From NCBI GenBank assembly GCA_020746995.1, contig JAGPXD010000003.1, positions 2,542,001 through 2,606,000 on the forward strand: a DNA stretch of 64,000 nt, in the 5' to 3' direction. This document shows, piece by piece, positions 1 through 10,832 of this stretch. Position numbers and translations under genes: made by a program. The notes under the pieces are model-generated. The model worked only from the letters and a program-made list of their open reading frames with translations. It had not been told where the DNA came from and searched no databases. This DNA is from Plectosphaerella cucumerina (taxonomy: Eukaryota > Ascomycota > Sordariomycetes > Glomerellales > Plectosphaerellaceae). Each line of letters opens with the position of its first letter. The first letter of the stretch is position 1.

Positions 1-3000
1 CCGACACTGGAGTCACCTCGCACCCCGGGCCGAGTCCCTCTGTAGGTACCGGCGCCCGCCCGTCTCCAGCCTTCTCCCGTCTCCTTCCAGGTTGCCAGTA
101 GACCCCCCCTCAGGCCTGACGGATTCGGTCTTGGTCGGGGGGATTCTGCAGGTGCAGTACGGTAATGTACGTACCTCTTCGGGCATTGGGGGTCGATCAG
201 GGTCAGGCCGAAGTGCCCATGGAAGCTGACCACTGGCGTCGCAGAACTCACACTCATCATTCATCCCGGACGGCACACTATGCACGAGGCAACCACATTC
301 TGCAGCTTCAACGAACCCCCTTCGCGGCTGGCCTCTTTTCTGGCCCCCGATACAACCTCCCAGCACCATGCCTCGTCACTGGCGATTGATGAAAAATTTT
401 CACCGCTGACGAGTCCATCAATGTCCGACGCCCGTTCAGGCCAGGCTCGCAGGATCAGAGGCTTGAAACTGATGAAGATTCTGTCATTGTCTCGCGCATG
501 CTGAGCAGGGACACTGGCGGATGTCTCGGGGCGCGTGCACGCCCAGAAGGTGGGTCGGTGATGGTGAGTGTGATGGGGGCGTTGGCATCGCTCGGGCCTG
601 ATGCGTGGAGGAGGAAGGGCAGGACGGCCTGGAAGATGAGGGACGTGCTGGCTGCCTCGGTAGGCGCCGCAATTGTGGGCACCTGCCGCTAACAATTGGC
701 AGTGACGCCTCCTAGGACCGCCCGCTGCTGCACCGAGCTGCACTGCATGCCTCCGTCGGACGGGCGAACATGATCATCCCTTCGTGTCAAAGCCGGGAAC
801 ACCACGACTGCTCTGAAGTCTCGTCACAGACAGCAGCGCCTCAGCGCCTCACGGGCACCGCCTCAACGGGGGAGGCGAAGCCACTTCAATTTCAACAGCT
901 CGGCGGCCACAAGCTCATCACAGCCTCCTCACACCCGTTGTGTTCGTCGCGAGGACTCACACTGCAATGCTCATCGGCGGCGGGGCAGTGCCTGCCCGCC
1001 ATCAATCCACGTCCGCTGTCACTGCACCGTCGCAGTGCGTCAGCGGGCTGGCACCGCTCGATTGGGAGAAGCGGGGCACCTCAAGTTCTGGAAGCCAAGC
1101 CCCCCTGGCCCCTGCTGTGCACCGCACGTCGTGCACGGGCTGGCGGTGACTGGATGGACTTGCCCTGGCCTGCAGGCAGTTCAGAAACTGAAAGACGACC
1201 ACTGGCCCCCTTGGTTTCCAGGTTGGGGCCGCAGCTCCCGTCATCGCCTCACGTCACGTCGCGATTTGAAGGGTCCGAGCGCCGTTGTGCTAGCTCCGTC
1301 GGCCCAAGGCAAGTGGAAAATGTCATGGTCCGCCGTGACAAAAGCTCCTCACGCGCGGCGGCGCGCCAGACTCACCTGGCTGCGTGGATCGTGGCTGGCC
1401 CCCCTGGTACGATTCGCTCCAACCCCTGGTACGATTCGCTCCAACCCCTGGCTCTCGTCCACCCCAGCTCCCTGTACTTCGCACCGCGATCTTCGGTTTC
1501 CACGCCGGCCCACAGCGATCAGGACAGGGTGCCCCTGCTTGTCACCTCCATCACAGCCCAGCGGATCACCCACGTCTTGCCACGTCTCTCCGGGCCATGC
1601 GATGAGACGAAGCACTCGGGCACCGTCATCTCCCAACCCTCGATGAAACATTGCATCTGCTCGAGGGGAGGCCGGGGTAGGGTTGAAAGGAGAAAGGGGC
1701 GAGTCATTACGAGGGCCATCACCTCTGCAGGCCATGCGCACGCGTCCTCTCTGCCTGTTCTGCCCAGCTGGTAAGGAGACGCGACCAAGACGTACCTCGG
1801 CCCAGCCAAGGCGCCGTCGATTCATTCTCGACGGTAAGTATGTGATCCAGCAAGCACACCTCTCGGGCCCGACCACGGCCAGCTTCCGGAGTGCTTCGAG
1901 CCTAGCCTTCCTCAGCCCGAATAACGTCACTCCACTCCCCCCTGAAGTCCGGCCAGCAAGCAAAGAAAACCAGCCATGCAAACACACCAGACCTCTCATC
2001 TCCGTTACCTAGGCCTCACCCAGCCCACGTACCTGTACCGCCCACATCCCCTGCATATCTGCAAGGCCAGGCACCGGCACTTGGACACTGCCCAGCCAAA
2101 AGAAATACCTCCTAGGCCTATCACACCTTCCATCGTCAGCAACCCTAGCTCCTCCTTTTGCCGGACAAGCTTAGCTGCCCCTCGTATAAGCACCGTACCG
2201 CAGCCCCTGATGCCAGGGCCGGCGCCCAAAGACTCGGGAAACACTCGACAGCCCCGTCCAATGCCCCTGCTCTCACCAATGGCTCTTCCAGCGCCATCAG
2301 CCGAGACGGACGACATGGATCATCGTGGTCCTCCGGACTCTCATTTACCAGAAAGTAAAAGTGAGGCTTCAACTCGTTCGGCCCTTTGACCCCAGAGCCG
2401 TCGGGGCGTACGCGTTCGAAGAGCGGTCAGTATCCGACGATGCTCACCGATGGGGGACTCCCACACCTCCCGACGCCCATCATGGCACCGCTCGCCACCT
2501 CCTTCACGATCAAACGCGAGGCGGTCAGCCCTCGATTCGTAACGGAATCCCCAGAATTAGCCATTTCCCCAACCGGATCGTCTTTCCTCCCTCAAACCCC
2601 AACAAAGCTGAAGTGCACTTCTTCCAGACGCCTCAGACGCCTCCTAACCGCTCCAAACTCACCCACGCGACACCCCCACGCCCACCGTCGTACAAACACT
2701 TCACGCTCCCCACGAGCCTGTCAGAAAATAGCTGACATCGTCTCTCTCCTCGACCTATCGGAATCACGGAGAGGTTCCCCCTCGATTGGCCATCCCGCGA
2801 TCGAAGGCCAGCATCGGGGCCGCAGTGTCACCGTGACGGCCATGGATAGCTGCATGACCTAAAACTCACGGGTGCTCTCCTATATCCCAGCCCTCGACGA
2901 GCGCCATTGCGGCCCAAGTGTGACGAGACTGTAAGACGTCGTTATATAGACCCGAGACTCTGTCACCGTGATTGGTGTCGATCAAGGGTGATCCCAGACT

Positions 3001-3291
3001 GCATACGGAATTAAGGCCGTCCGCACGAATTGGACGTCGAGGTTTGACATTGAATACGCCGGTGATAGCCGCCCGTTTGTTGATTTGACAATGGCTGGGA
3101 TTACACATCTTGCCTGGTCGACCGGGTGCCACAAGCGTCGTCTTTACCAGACGGAGATTACCACTGCCAGCGGTGCCACGTCATGACCCATCAGGCTTCA
3201 AACCATGTCTGACGAACTATATCAGGTATCTCTAATGCAAAGTGACAAATCTAATTCGTATGTATAACTCTGGACATCCCTGCCACTGTCA
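1..3291. other. Intergenic stretch, no supported gene
   Basis: This is 3.3 kb of GC-rich sequence at the left edge. Long open frames overlap in several registers on both strands, but none has a recognisable domain, a good start context or consistent splice signals, so I call no gene. A 22-bp tandem duplication lies at 1401-1451. The right end holds the 3' flank of the GHKL ATPase gene on the minus strand. Confidence 0.5.
1401..1451. repeat. 22-bp tandem duplication
   Basis: A 22-bp unit beginning cccctggtacgattcg occurs at 1401-1422 and again without change at 1423-1444, followed by the first seven bases of a third copy. It is a simple local duplication in non-coding sequence, with no visible function. 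Confidence 0.85.
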
Positions 3292-6200
3292 TCACCGCAC
3301 GCCGGAGGAACGATGGGTACCACTAGGCCCAGCCACCGCCTTCTCCCCAGCCGACACGATCTCATCCATCCAGCTCACTTCCGGCCTCTTCATCGCCTTC
3401 TTGCTGCCCTCCTCGTAGTCTGGCGCAGGCTCGTCCGCCGCATCAGCGTCCTCCGGCGCCTTGAACTGAACGGCATCGAAGCCAACCTCTTCCGCGGGTT
3501 TCTTGGCCACCTGGCGGAGACGCAGATTGAGTTTGGCATGGTATGTTTTCGGGTTCTGCAGGATAAGCTGCCCATCCTCAAAGAGGTCCCACGGGTCCGC
3601 GAGGAAGCGGATCTTGGGCTCCGATCGAACGTCTGAAATGAGGACGAGTACCGAGACGTGCTTGGACGGCGCGGCCTCCTCGGGGTCGGGCTGGCTGTGG
3701 ACCGAGTTGTCACGGGCCTGAGAGTTCAGTCAGCAACACTTCATCACATCTAATAACAGCAGACTTCTGCTTACCCTGTTGAGTTCATCTTGTGTCATCT
3801 TGAACTGGTCGTCATCTGATGTCTTGACGTCCAGGTGATAGATGAGGCGTGTGTACCCCTGCGCCTTTCCGGACATGCCATCGAGACGCATCAGGAACCC
3901 GCTGAACCTGCCCTGTATGTCCGTGAAGTTGAATGCAGCAAGACCATTCTTACGCTGGTCCTTTGCCGCCCACATACGCTCCTTGTCATACTGGGACCCG
4001 AGAACCGTGGTCAGAATGTCGGAGACCTATTCCAGTTTGTCAGTCCAGGAACCAGTGGCAAGAGGGCATACATCACTCACAATCGTCTCTCCCACGTCCG
4101 GACCTCTCTGGGCGAGAATCTTGAAACGGTCCAAGAGTGTCATAGGCTTCGACCGCGTCCCGACAATAGCGGCCCCCGTCTGCGTAAAGTCGAGATTCCT
4201 CAACGACCCCTTGAGGGACGGGAGCGACATGGCCGTGGTAAACGTCCGCGGCTCCGCCGGACGGCCGATGGCATTCTGAGCCGATCTAACAACTGCGGCG
4301 TTATACGACGGGAGTTCGTCGCCAGCCTTGCCGTTTTTAAAGAATCCGGGGGTGAACCTGGTCGGGCCGAACAGGCTGGAGAACCGGGCTTCGGCTTTGA
4401 TGCGCAGCCGGCTCTTCTTGGATGGACCGGGGCGAAGCACGGGGTCGTAGACGGCCACCTCGCTGTCGTCGTCGCCATGCTCACTGCCAGCGTCATCTTC
4501 AAACCAGGGAGAGATGCCTCTTGCATCGAAGAGCAACTCGACTCTCTCGTCGGGCGCCGAGAGGGCAACCGTGAGGAGATCCAGGTGCTCGTACGGCACA
4601 TTGAAGAACGTGCGAAGCTGTTCTGCCAGCTCACTGGGATGCTGCTCCTCCTCGTACCCTGCTCGAAGGTAGAGCCGCAAGTCGCCGACAAAGTCGACCT
4701 CCAGGAACACAACACCCTCGGTGTGCGCACTCTGCACCGATTGTAGTCCGAGATTTGCTTGCCAATACTGCACCACTTTCGAAGATGTGTAGACCTGCAC
4801 TCGGTTGTATGAAGCAACCAACTGCTTCATGTTGTCTTGGTCGGTTGGTATAAGCCTGCAAGACTAGTCAGCAGGCGTTCCGACAAGCACAAACAGCGAA
4901 ACGAACCTGAATAGATGCTTGGCGCGTTCACGATACTCCAATGTCAACTTCTTGTTGGGCGTCACCTCTCCCAGGGCCTCGGTCACACTTGAGGCCAGCT
5001 TGCTGAGAAACCTCTCCTCCAGCCCGAGCACCTGTAGCAACTTCCTGATCTTGAAGATGAACTCGGGCTTGAACGCGAGGACAGGCACAACGTCGCGGAA
5101 ATGTTGTCGAAGATGCGCCCTGTCGGCAATGAGCCAAGGCTTCTTGCTATCCACCGAGGTCAGATATTCGTAGGGCTCGTTCTGGGGTGTGGTGACGATG
5201 GGGAAGATGGCGAGCTTCTTCATTTCGTCAATCTGGAACGGCCCAAGCTCTTTCTTTTTGGCGAGTTTGTTCAAAGCCAGGATGATCTTGACAACACGAT
5301 CATACGGGACCGGCCGAGACAGCAATGAGAGTGCTTCAGCCTCCTTGACGATGTGCCGATTGTTCGAGTCTGAGATCTTGACATGGGTCCGGAAGAGCGT
5401 CTCAAGGTCTGGGTGGATGGCAGCGAGCCCGACAGACTGTGTCAGCCACGGCTCGCCTCGCCAGAAACACTCGTTGGGCGAGACCCAGAGTCTTTGACCA
5501 CCCGGCTTCAGAGCCGGAATGAAAACGAGCTCATTCGTTAAGAAACTCGTCCTGCAATGCACGTCAGCTTGGGCATGAATGACGGTGTAGAGGAGGCAGC
5601 GTACCGCATGGCTCCGACACCTGATGCATCGGTCTCAGTCTCTGCCCTATCCTCAAGACTGTGTAGAATTCCCCGGACTTGATCGTCCGATACGGAATCG
5701 TCCCGGCGAGCGCTTTCGAGGCACCGAGTGTAGAAGCGGATGTTGTCGCTCATGCCGACCGCCAGAGGCGGGAGAATCGACCACCATCTCTGGTTCTCGA
5801 CATCGGACACGTCGATGAATGGCACGAGTCTTCCAAACTCCTTGAGGAGGTGAATGTGTGGCATCCACGTCTCGGAAAGAGGTTTCAGCTTACCACCGAG
5901 AGTGCGCACCTGTTGTTTGGCCAAGTGGCTCTGTACTCGGGAAAAGGACGCCTCGTAGTATTCCCACCCGTCCTTCAATACTTCGAGCCACAAGTTCTTG
6001 TCGTCGTGTTCCATGAGTGCTGTGAAGTCGGGATGGATCAAGCTACTGTAGGGCGAGATGAACCGAGGAAAGGTCGCGACCGAAAGTTGCTCAACAAGGT
6101 ACTGTTGAAACTCGGCCCGCCGAGCAGGTGTGTTCCCGTAGCTGGTGTAGATAGGGTGAAGGAACCCATACTTTTGACGACGGCTACCTCTCTTAAGGAC

Positions 6201-8197
6201 AGCGCTGGCTGAACCGGGCTCATCGGAGTGTCGATATACCGTGTTGCTTGCGGAAACCTCGCCAGCTTCCGTTGCCACCTGCATCATGGATGGTTGGGCG
6301 AGCTCGCTCTTCATGTCGAAGAAGAATACGACATGAGAAAGGAGGACCTCGGGGCTCAGTTTGGCCGCCTTCGGTTTGATGCCTGTGTGCGCCGCGAGGA
6401 TCATCGTCCTGATAGAAACGCTGTTCAGCTCCCCAACGCCACACTTCTTGCAGAGGTCCCTCCGATGGGTGCTGACGGCGGCCTTGTGGTCCACGATGCA
6501 AATATCGAGACCATCGGGGACTTTCGTCAAGGTCTGGTTGGGGAAGAACACATTGTTGCCGTGCGGGCTGACCCATGAGCCGTCCTGGAGGGGGATGATT
6601 GGGATCTGTGAGTAGGATGAGGCGATTCCTGTGAGGACCAGGGCTTTGGCGAGGTCATCTTGCCACTGGCTGGACTTCTTGTTCATGAATGACGCAGCGT
6701 CGCCCTTCAATGCTGAGGTCAAATCTTGAGAAAATTGGCTGGATGTCTGCTCGACGACGCCAAGATCCCGGAGAGATTGCCATGAGGTGCCATCGACAAC
6801 GTATGACGAGGACACGAACCTCCCCGGGTTGCTGTGGCCTTCGAGCAAGGGACGGCCGTGGCGATCTCGTAGCTCGGCAGGCACATACATCAGCTTCGAG
6901 GGCGGGAGCTTATGACCGGATTCGGACTCGAGGACGGGGGTGCCCCCAAGGCTTTTGTGAATTTCGAGGCGAATCGTCTCGAAAAAGGCCGTCTGGGAGG
7001 TGGTTCCGGGCCTGTAGCTCATCCACTTCCACCGCAGGGCATTGTCGAGCTTGCCCATAGCCTGGACTGCCTTGACAAAAGCCTTGGTCACCTCGCTCGC
7101 GAGCGTCTGGTTCCATGGCGAATCGTCTTGAACGTCCTCGCGGTTCGCAGAGAGGAGGAAGTCGGCCTGGAGAAGAAACTATGGACAATGTTAGGGCGGA
7201 CTCGATGTCTGCGCAGGCAAGGCTCACTTACAGGAAAGCCGCAGTTACGAATGGGTAGGAAGGCGTAGACGCTCTGAGCGTCGCACTCGGGCTCGATGTC
7301 ATCTTTTCCCCGGCCGGTTTTGTATGGGAAGGCGACAACGATCTCGGAGCTGGAGATACCCGGGCGACGGGCCTCTTTTGGCATCTTGTCGGCCATGTGA
7401 CGCCACACGAAGAAGTTCTTCTTCTCGCCGTTCCTCAGGAGAACGGCATGGTTCGAGTTTTTCTCGCCGAGTGCCTCTTCTTGCCGGGCCAGGATCGAGT
7501 CGAAGCACCGCGCGAAGGAGAGGCGTGGCGGCCTCACGCTGATCTCGAGTCTCCTGAGTCGGCGCAGGAAGAGAAGGATCTTCTCGTCGTACGAGGCGAG
7601 TTCCTCAACGATCCTCTTCTCGTCGCAATCCTTTGCCAACTGCAGACAAATGGAAGTGCCGTTCTTGCGAGGCTGTCCAGGGTACTTCTCCCAAATGGGG
7701 GCAATCATGCCCAGGTGGCCATCGCGGTTGAACTTGAAGCTGTAGTGCCCCGACTTGATCCACACAACCGAGGCGACTTTGAAGACTGACTTGAAGCCGA
7801 TGCCCTTTTCGCCGACAAAACCAGCGGTCTTGCTCCTGCCGGACTTTGTGCTCTTGCAGATGCGGCAGATGGCCTCGAGATTGTTTCTGGTGAACCCTCG
7901 CTCGTTGCAGTGGATCCTGATCTTGCCGGGAGTGTAGGAGATGAGCAAAGTGGGCGTTTCCGTGTCGTACGAGTTGTCGTCGGCATTCTGGATGAGCTCG
8001 AGCAGGAAGTGCGTCGAGGTTTGGTATAGGTCATGCGAGAGAACCTGGAGGGCAGACTGCAGGTCAGAGGCGTTGTTGCCAACCTGGTCGGGCTCGTCGC
8101 CCAGGCCTTTGTCGCGGCGAATCTGTCGAATGTGCTCTTTTGCTTCTTCGACGGACTGTGGAAACGAGTCCCCGCCACCAAGCGTGAGCTTAGACAT
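3292..8197 (-). CDS. GHKL (Hsp90/sacsin/NO VEIN-like) ATPase-domain protein, 1545 aa
   Basis: Six exons: 8197-7232, 7178-5605, 5551-4907, 4855-4081, 4026-3775 and 3717-3292. The introns are 50-60 nt and all phases agree, giving 1545 codons plus stop. The N-terminus carries a Bergerat-type ATP-binding fold. The N box is ELIQNADD (Glu67, Asn71) and the G2 box is GEKGIGFKS (residues 129-137). The usual DxGxG G1 box is replaced by CNERGF (97-102), as I recall for a fungal subfamily related to plant NO VEIN and to sacsin. The remaining ~1200 residues show no domain I can name; the last ~60 are charged and probably disordered. The family is thought to be chaperone-like, but the substrate is unknown. 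The start is the first ATG of the open frame and immediately precedes the conserved region. Recognition of the fold is firm; function is not. Confidence 0.87.
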
Positions 8198-9641
8198 GGC
8201 GTCTCAGCGTTGTTGTCTGGTGGGATACTCTTCGGGCAAAAATAGGTATGCCAGAAGTAGCAGAGGGCGGGAAAGACATCAGCTGTCCTTCAGCGCCCAT
8301 GGCGTGCCTTTTCATCGTGGCCCAGGGCATGATGTGACGGCCTCGGGCTTGAGGGCGCAGTCCTTGATTCTCGGTATCGAAAGCCAGAGGCGCCAAGCCA
8401 TCCATTGTGGTGGGCGAAGGCGGTTGAGGGTGCCGAAGTCAAGTCTTGGGCCAGGCGTTCTGGCGACAACACCCCCCCACATGGCTGCTCCAGCTAGGCA
8501 GACTGTGCCATAGCCGAGAGGGTCGCGCAGTCGGACTCTCCTTTTGGCCGTCTGACTCGGCAGTGTCGATCACCTCAGGGATTGGAAGACGTGTGGTCTG
8601 GAAGTCTTCGGTCGCCAAAATGGATTGGCTTTGGGCGGTTTGCTGGGTGAGATGGTGAGGTGTTTCAGCCTGCGTGTGGGGAAGACACAAAGACCGCAGC
8701 ACTGGTCGTTCCTTCCCAACCGAAGAAGGAAGGACCCTGAGGATATCGCCCAAACACACCGAGGAATATCGCTTCATCGCCACATGCCGAGTTCACTCAT
8801 GGAATCCATTTCCGCGCCTTTCGGTGTCGCTCTCAATTCCCCCTTACCTCGGTGATAGATAGCGATGCAGATCGGTTTCCGTCGGTCGCTTTGGTCGCTT
8901 TCAGCCTTGCAGGTTCGTGGAGGCGTTTCAACGCCACGGCGGCGGCATGGAACACCTCCTTCACCCTCGTGACGATTGGGCGGGGCTGGGTGCAGTACCT
9001 AGCTACGCACACTAAAGGCCTAAACGATAGACCTGTCGAGCCACGTCCTCAGCTGAAAACACAAAGAAAGCCCCGTGGCTGCATCCGGCACTCGGCACGC
9101 CAGCTCGACGCCAAACAACTGACTGCTGACTGCGCGAACCCGCATGCCCCTGACTAGCCGGGGTTCGTCGTCCATCTTGTACGAACGGTGTGCGGACACC
9201 TGCGAACTCAACTGCTGCCATTTTCAGAGTCGCATCGACATTTTTGCCCCTCGGAACAATCCCAGACTCGGATCTGGGGGAAGGGAGGGGGAACTGCCCG
9301 CCCCCTGGCACGTTGCGCCCGTCAATCGTGATGTTCGTCGGGAAGATAATGGACAATCAACCCATATAGGGAAGGTCGGTGCCGTCCACCCTAGCATCTC
9401 TCTGCCGGCAGCGGCGCGGGCGTTTCCCAGTCTGCAGGACGGGAAAGGCGGAGATTGACATGACGACATCGGGAGACGAATCAACCCGTCAAGCCCGACG
9501 TCGAGCGAAGGACACAGGCGAAAGGGAGAGAGATGCAAACCGTAAATATCTTGGCTCGATTGAATGAAGATGGAAGCAGAGGCGCGCTTGATGGATATAC
9601 GTAAGAAAACATTAAATCGGGGCAGGGGGGGACCCCGTCTT
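8198..9641. other. Intergenic, 1.44 kb
   Basis: This lies between the 5' end of the GHKL ATPase gene and the 3' end of the GT34 gene, both on the minus strand. It must hold the promoter of the former and the 3' UTR of the latter. I see no coding region or RNA gene in it. Confidence 0.5.
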
Positions 9642-10832
9642 CTATCCCCATAGCCAGCCTGACGCCGACTCTGCGTACTTCTTGTCCCTCCAATCGTCCC
9701 AGAAGGCAGAGATCTCCTCGTCGAGGTGTCGCTCCTTGGGCTCAATGGCCCAGCCGTTCATCGAGTTCTCGGCGACGTCGAGCCAGGGCGTCATGGCCTC
9801 GTCGCGGTGGCCCTTGCCGGCAAAGTGCACCAGGTAGTCGCCGCGACGGGCCTGGTACTCGCGCGGGAACCAGTCGTCGCTGACGGGGCCCGTGTTGCCC
9901 TTTCGTCGCGCGTACGCGTTGAACCACCAGTGCGGCACCCAGGCCGCGTTGTCGCGGAAGCGAGGCTCGCTCAACAGGATGCCCATAGCCGTCTGCTCGG
10001 TGAAGGGGAGGCGGGTCCCGGGGCGGTAGTAGCGCAGGGCGAGGATGGCGGTGAATAGGTCGATGCTCCAGCGGGAGACGCGCACCAGGAAGATGCCGTT
10101 GTTCAGGCCGTTCCAGTCCTTGGTGACGAGCATGTGAATGTTCCTGGTCACGTCGGTCGCGCCGTCGGCGCCGTCTGCCGGGACGGGGAGGAAGGAGAGG
10201 GGCGAGCGGCAGGGGTCGAGAACGATGGTGTCGCGGTCGACCCAGAAGAGCCACTCTAGCCGCTCGTCCTCGGGTTTCTTCATCTCGTCGAAGAGAAGGT
10301 CGAGGATGAAGGCGGGCTTATTCCACAGATCGTCGATGAGCTTGCGATTGAGGACGTAGATGCCGGTGCGCTGGACGGCATTGTTCAGGACGTGCGTGCC
10401 CAGGGCGCGCTGGTAATGTCTTTGGGCGTCGCCAAAGTGCGCCGTGACCGTGGCGACGCGGGCCGACATGTGTTTGTTCTTCTTGCCCTCCTCGGCGCGC
10501 CGACAAAAGTCGGTCTGGTTCTGGAGGTTGTACAGGGAGAAGTCCCTGGTCGCGGGGAAGCAGTTGGGCTCGCCGTGGCAGTAGACCTTGTGGACGGCCT
10601 GCCATTGCGGCGAAGCCACCTGTAGAGGCCGCGGCGGCTCATCGTCGACGGCTTGCCATTGATGATTCCACACCAGCTGCAGGAGGGCGAGGAGGACTAT
10701 CGTGGCGCACAGGACGCGGAGGATGACCTGCTTGGAAAGGAATCGGAGCCGCGACGAGCCGTACCGCTTCCAGGACATCTCGTAGGGCGGTGGAGGCGAC
10801 GACGAGAGCTTGCGGATGTCGCTGTCTGCCAT
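9642..10832 (-). CDS. GT34 family glycosyltransferase (Gma12/Mnn10-like), 396 aa
   Basis: One uninterrupted exon. The chosen start (MADSDIRKL) puts a short proline-rich cytosolic tail (residues 10-20) before a signal-anchor helix at about 36-54, as expected for a type II Golgi transferase. The open frame runs about 100 codons further upstream, but that part is low-complexity and probably 5' UTR. The luminal domain contains a DxD-type metal/nucleotide-sugar site, WVDRD (Asp199 and Asp201), the block NGLNNGIFLVR, and the C-terminal blocks TEQTAMG and HFAGKGH typical of galactosyl/mannosyltransferase family 34. Known members use GDP-mannose or UDP-galactose to extend N-glycan outer chains in the Golgi. 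Which sugar and linkage apply here cannot be read from sequence. Length fits the family. Confidence 0.92.
   Translation of the reverse strand: MADSDIRKLSSSPPPPYEMSWKRYGSSRLRFLSKQVILRVLCATIVLLALLQLVWNHQWQAVDDEPPRPLQVASPQWQAVHKVYCHGEPNCFPATRDFSLYNLQNQTDFCRRAEEGKKNKHMSARVATVTAHFGDAQRHYQRALGTHVLNNAVQRTGIYVLNRKLIDDLWNKPAFILDLLFDEMKKPEDERLEWLFWVDRDTIVLDPCRSPLSFLPVPADGADGATDVTRNIHMLVTKDWNGLNNGIFLVRVSRWSIDLFTAILALRYYRPGTRLPFTEQTAMGILLSEPRFRDNAAWVPHWWFNAYARRKGNTGPVSDDWFPREYQARRGDYLVHFAGKGHRDEAMTPWLDVAENSMNGWAIEPKERHLDEEISAFWDDWRDKKYAESASGWLWG

Noticed and set aside
770..1774. A 334-codon plus-strand frame at the left edge
   Set aside because: Low-complexity Ser/Pro/Arg composition, overlapping frames of similar length and no domain or start context; typical of GC-rich non-coding DNA.
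1976..2862. Three overlapping plus-strand frames that could be exons of one gene
   Set aside because: Some parts look protein-like (PQTPTKLK), but I could not join them with good donors and acceptors, and no domain was recognised.
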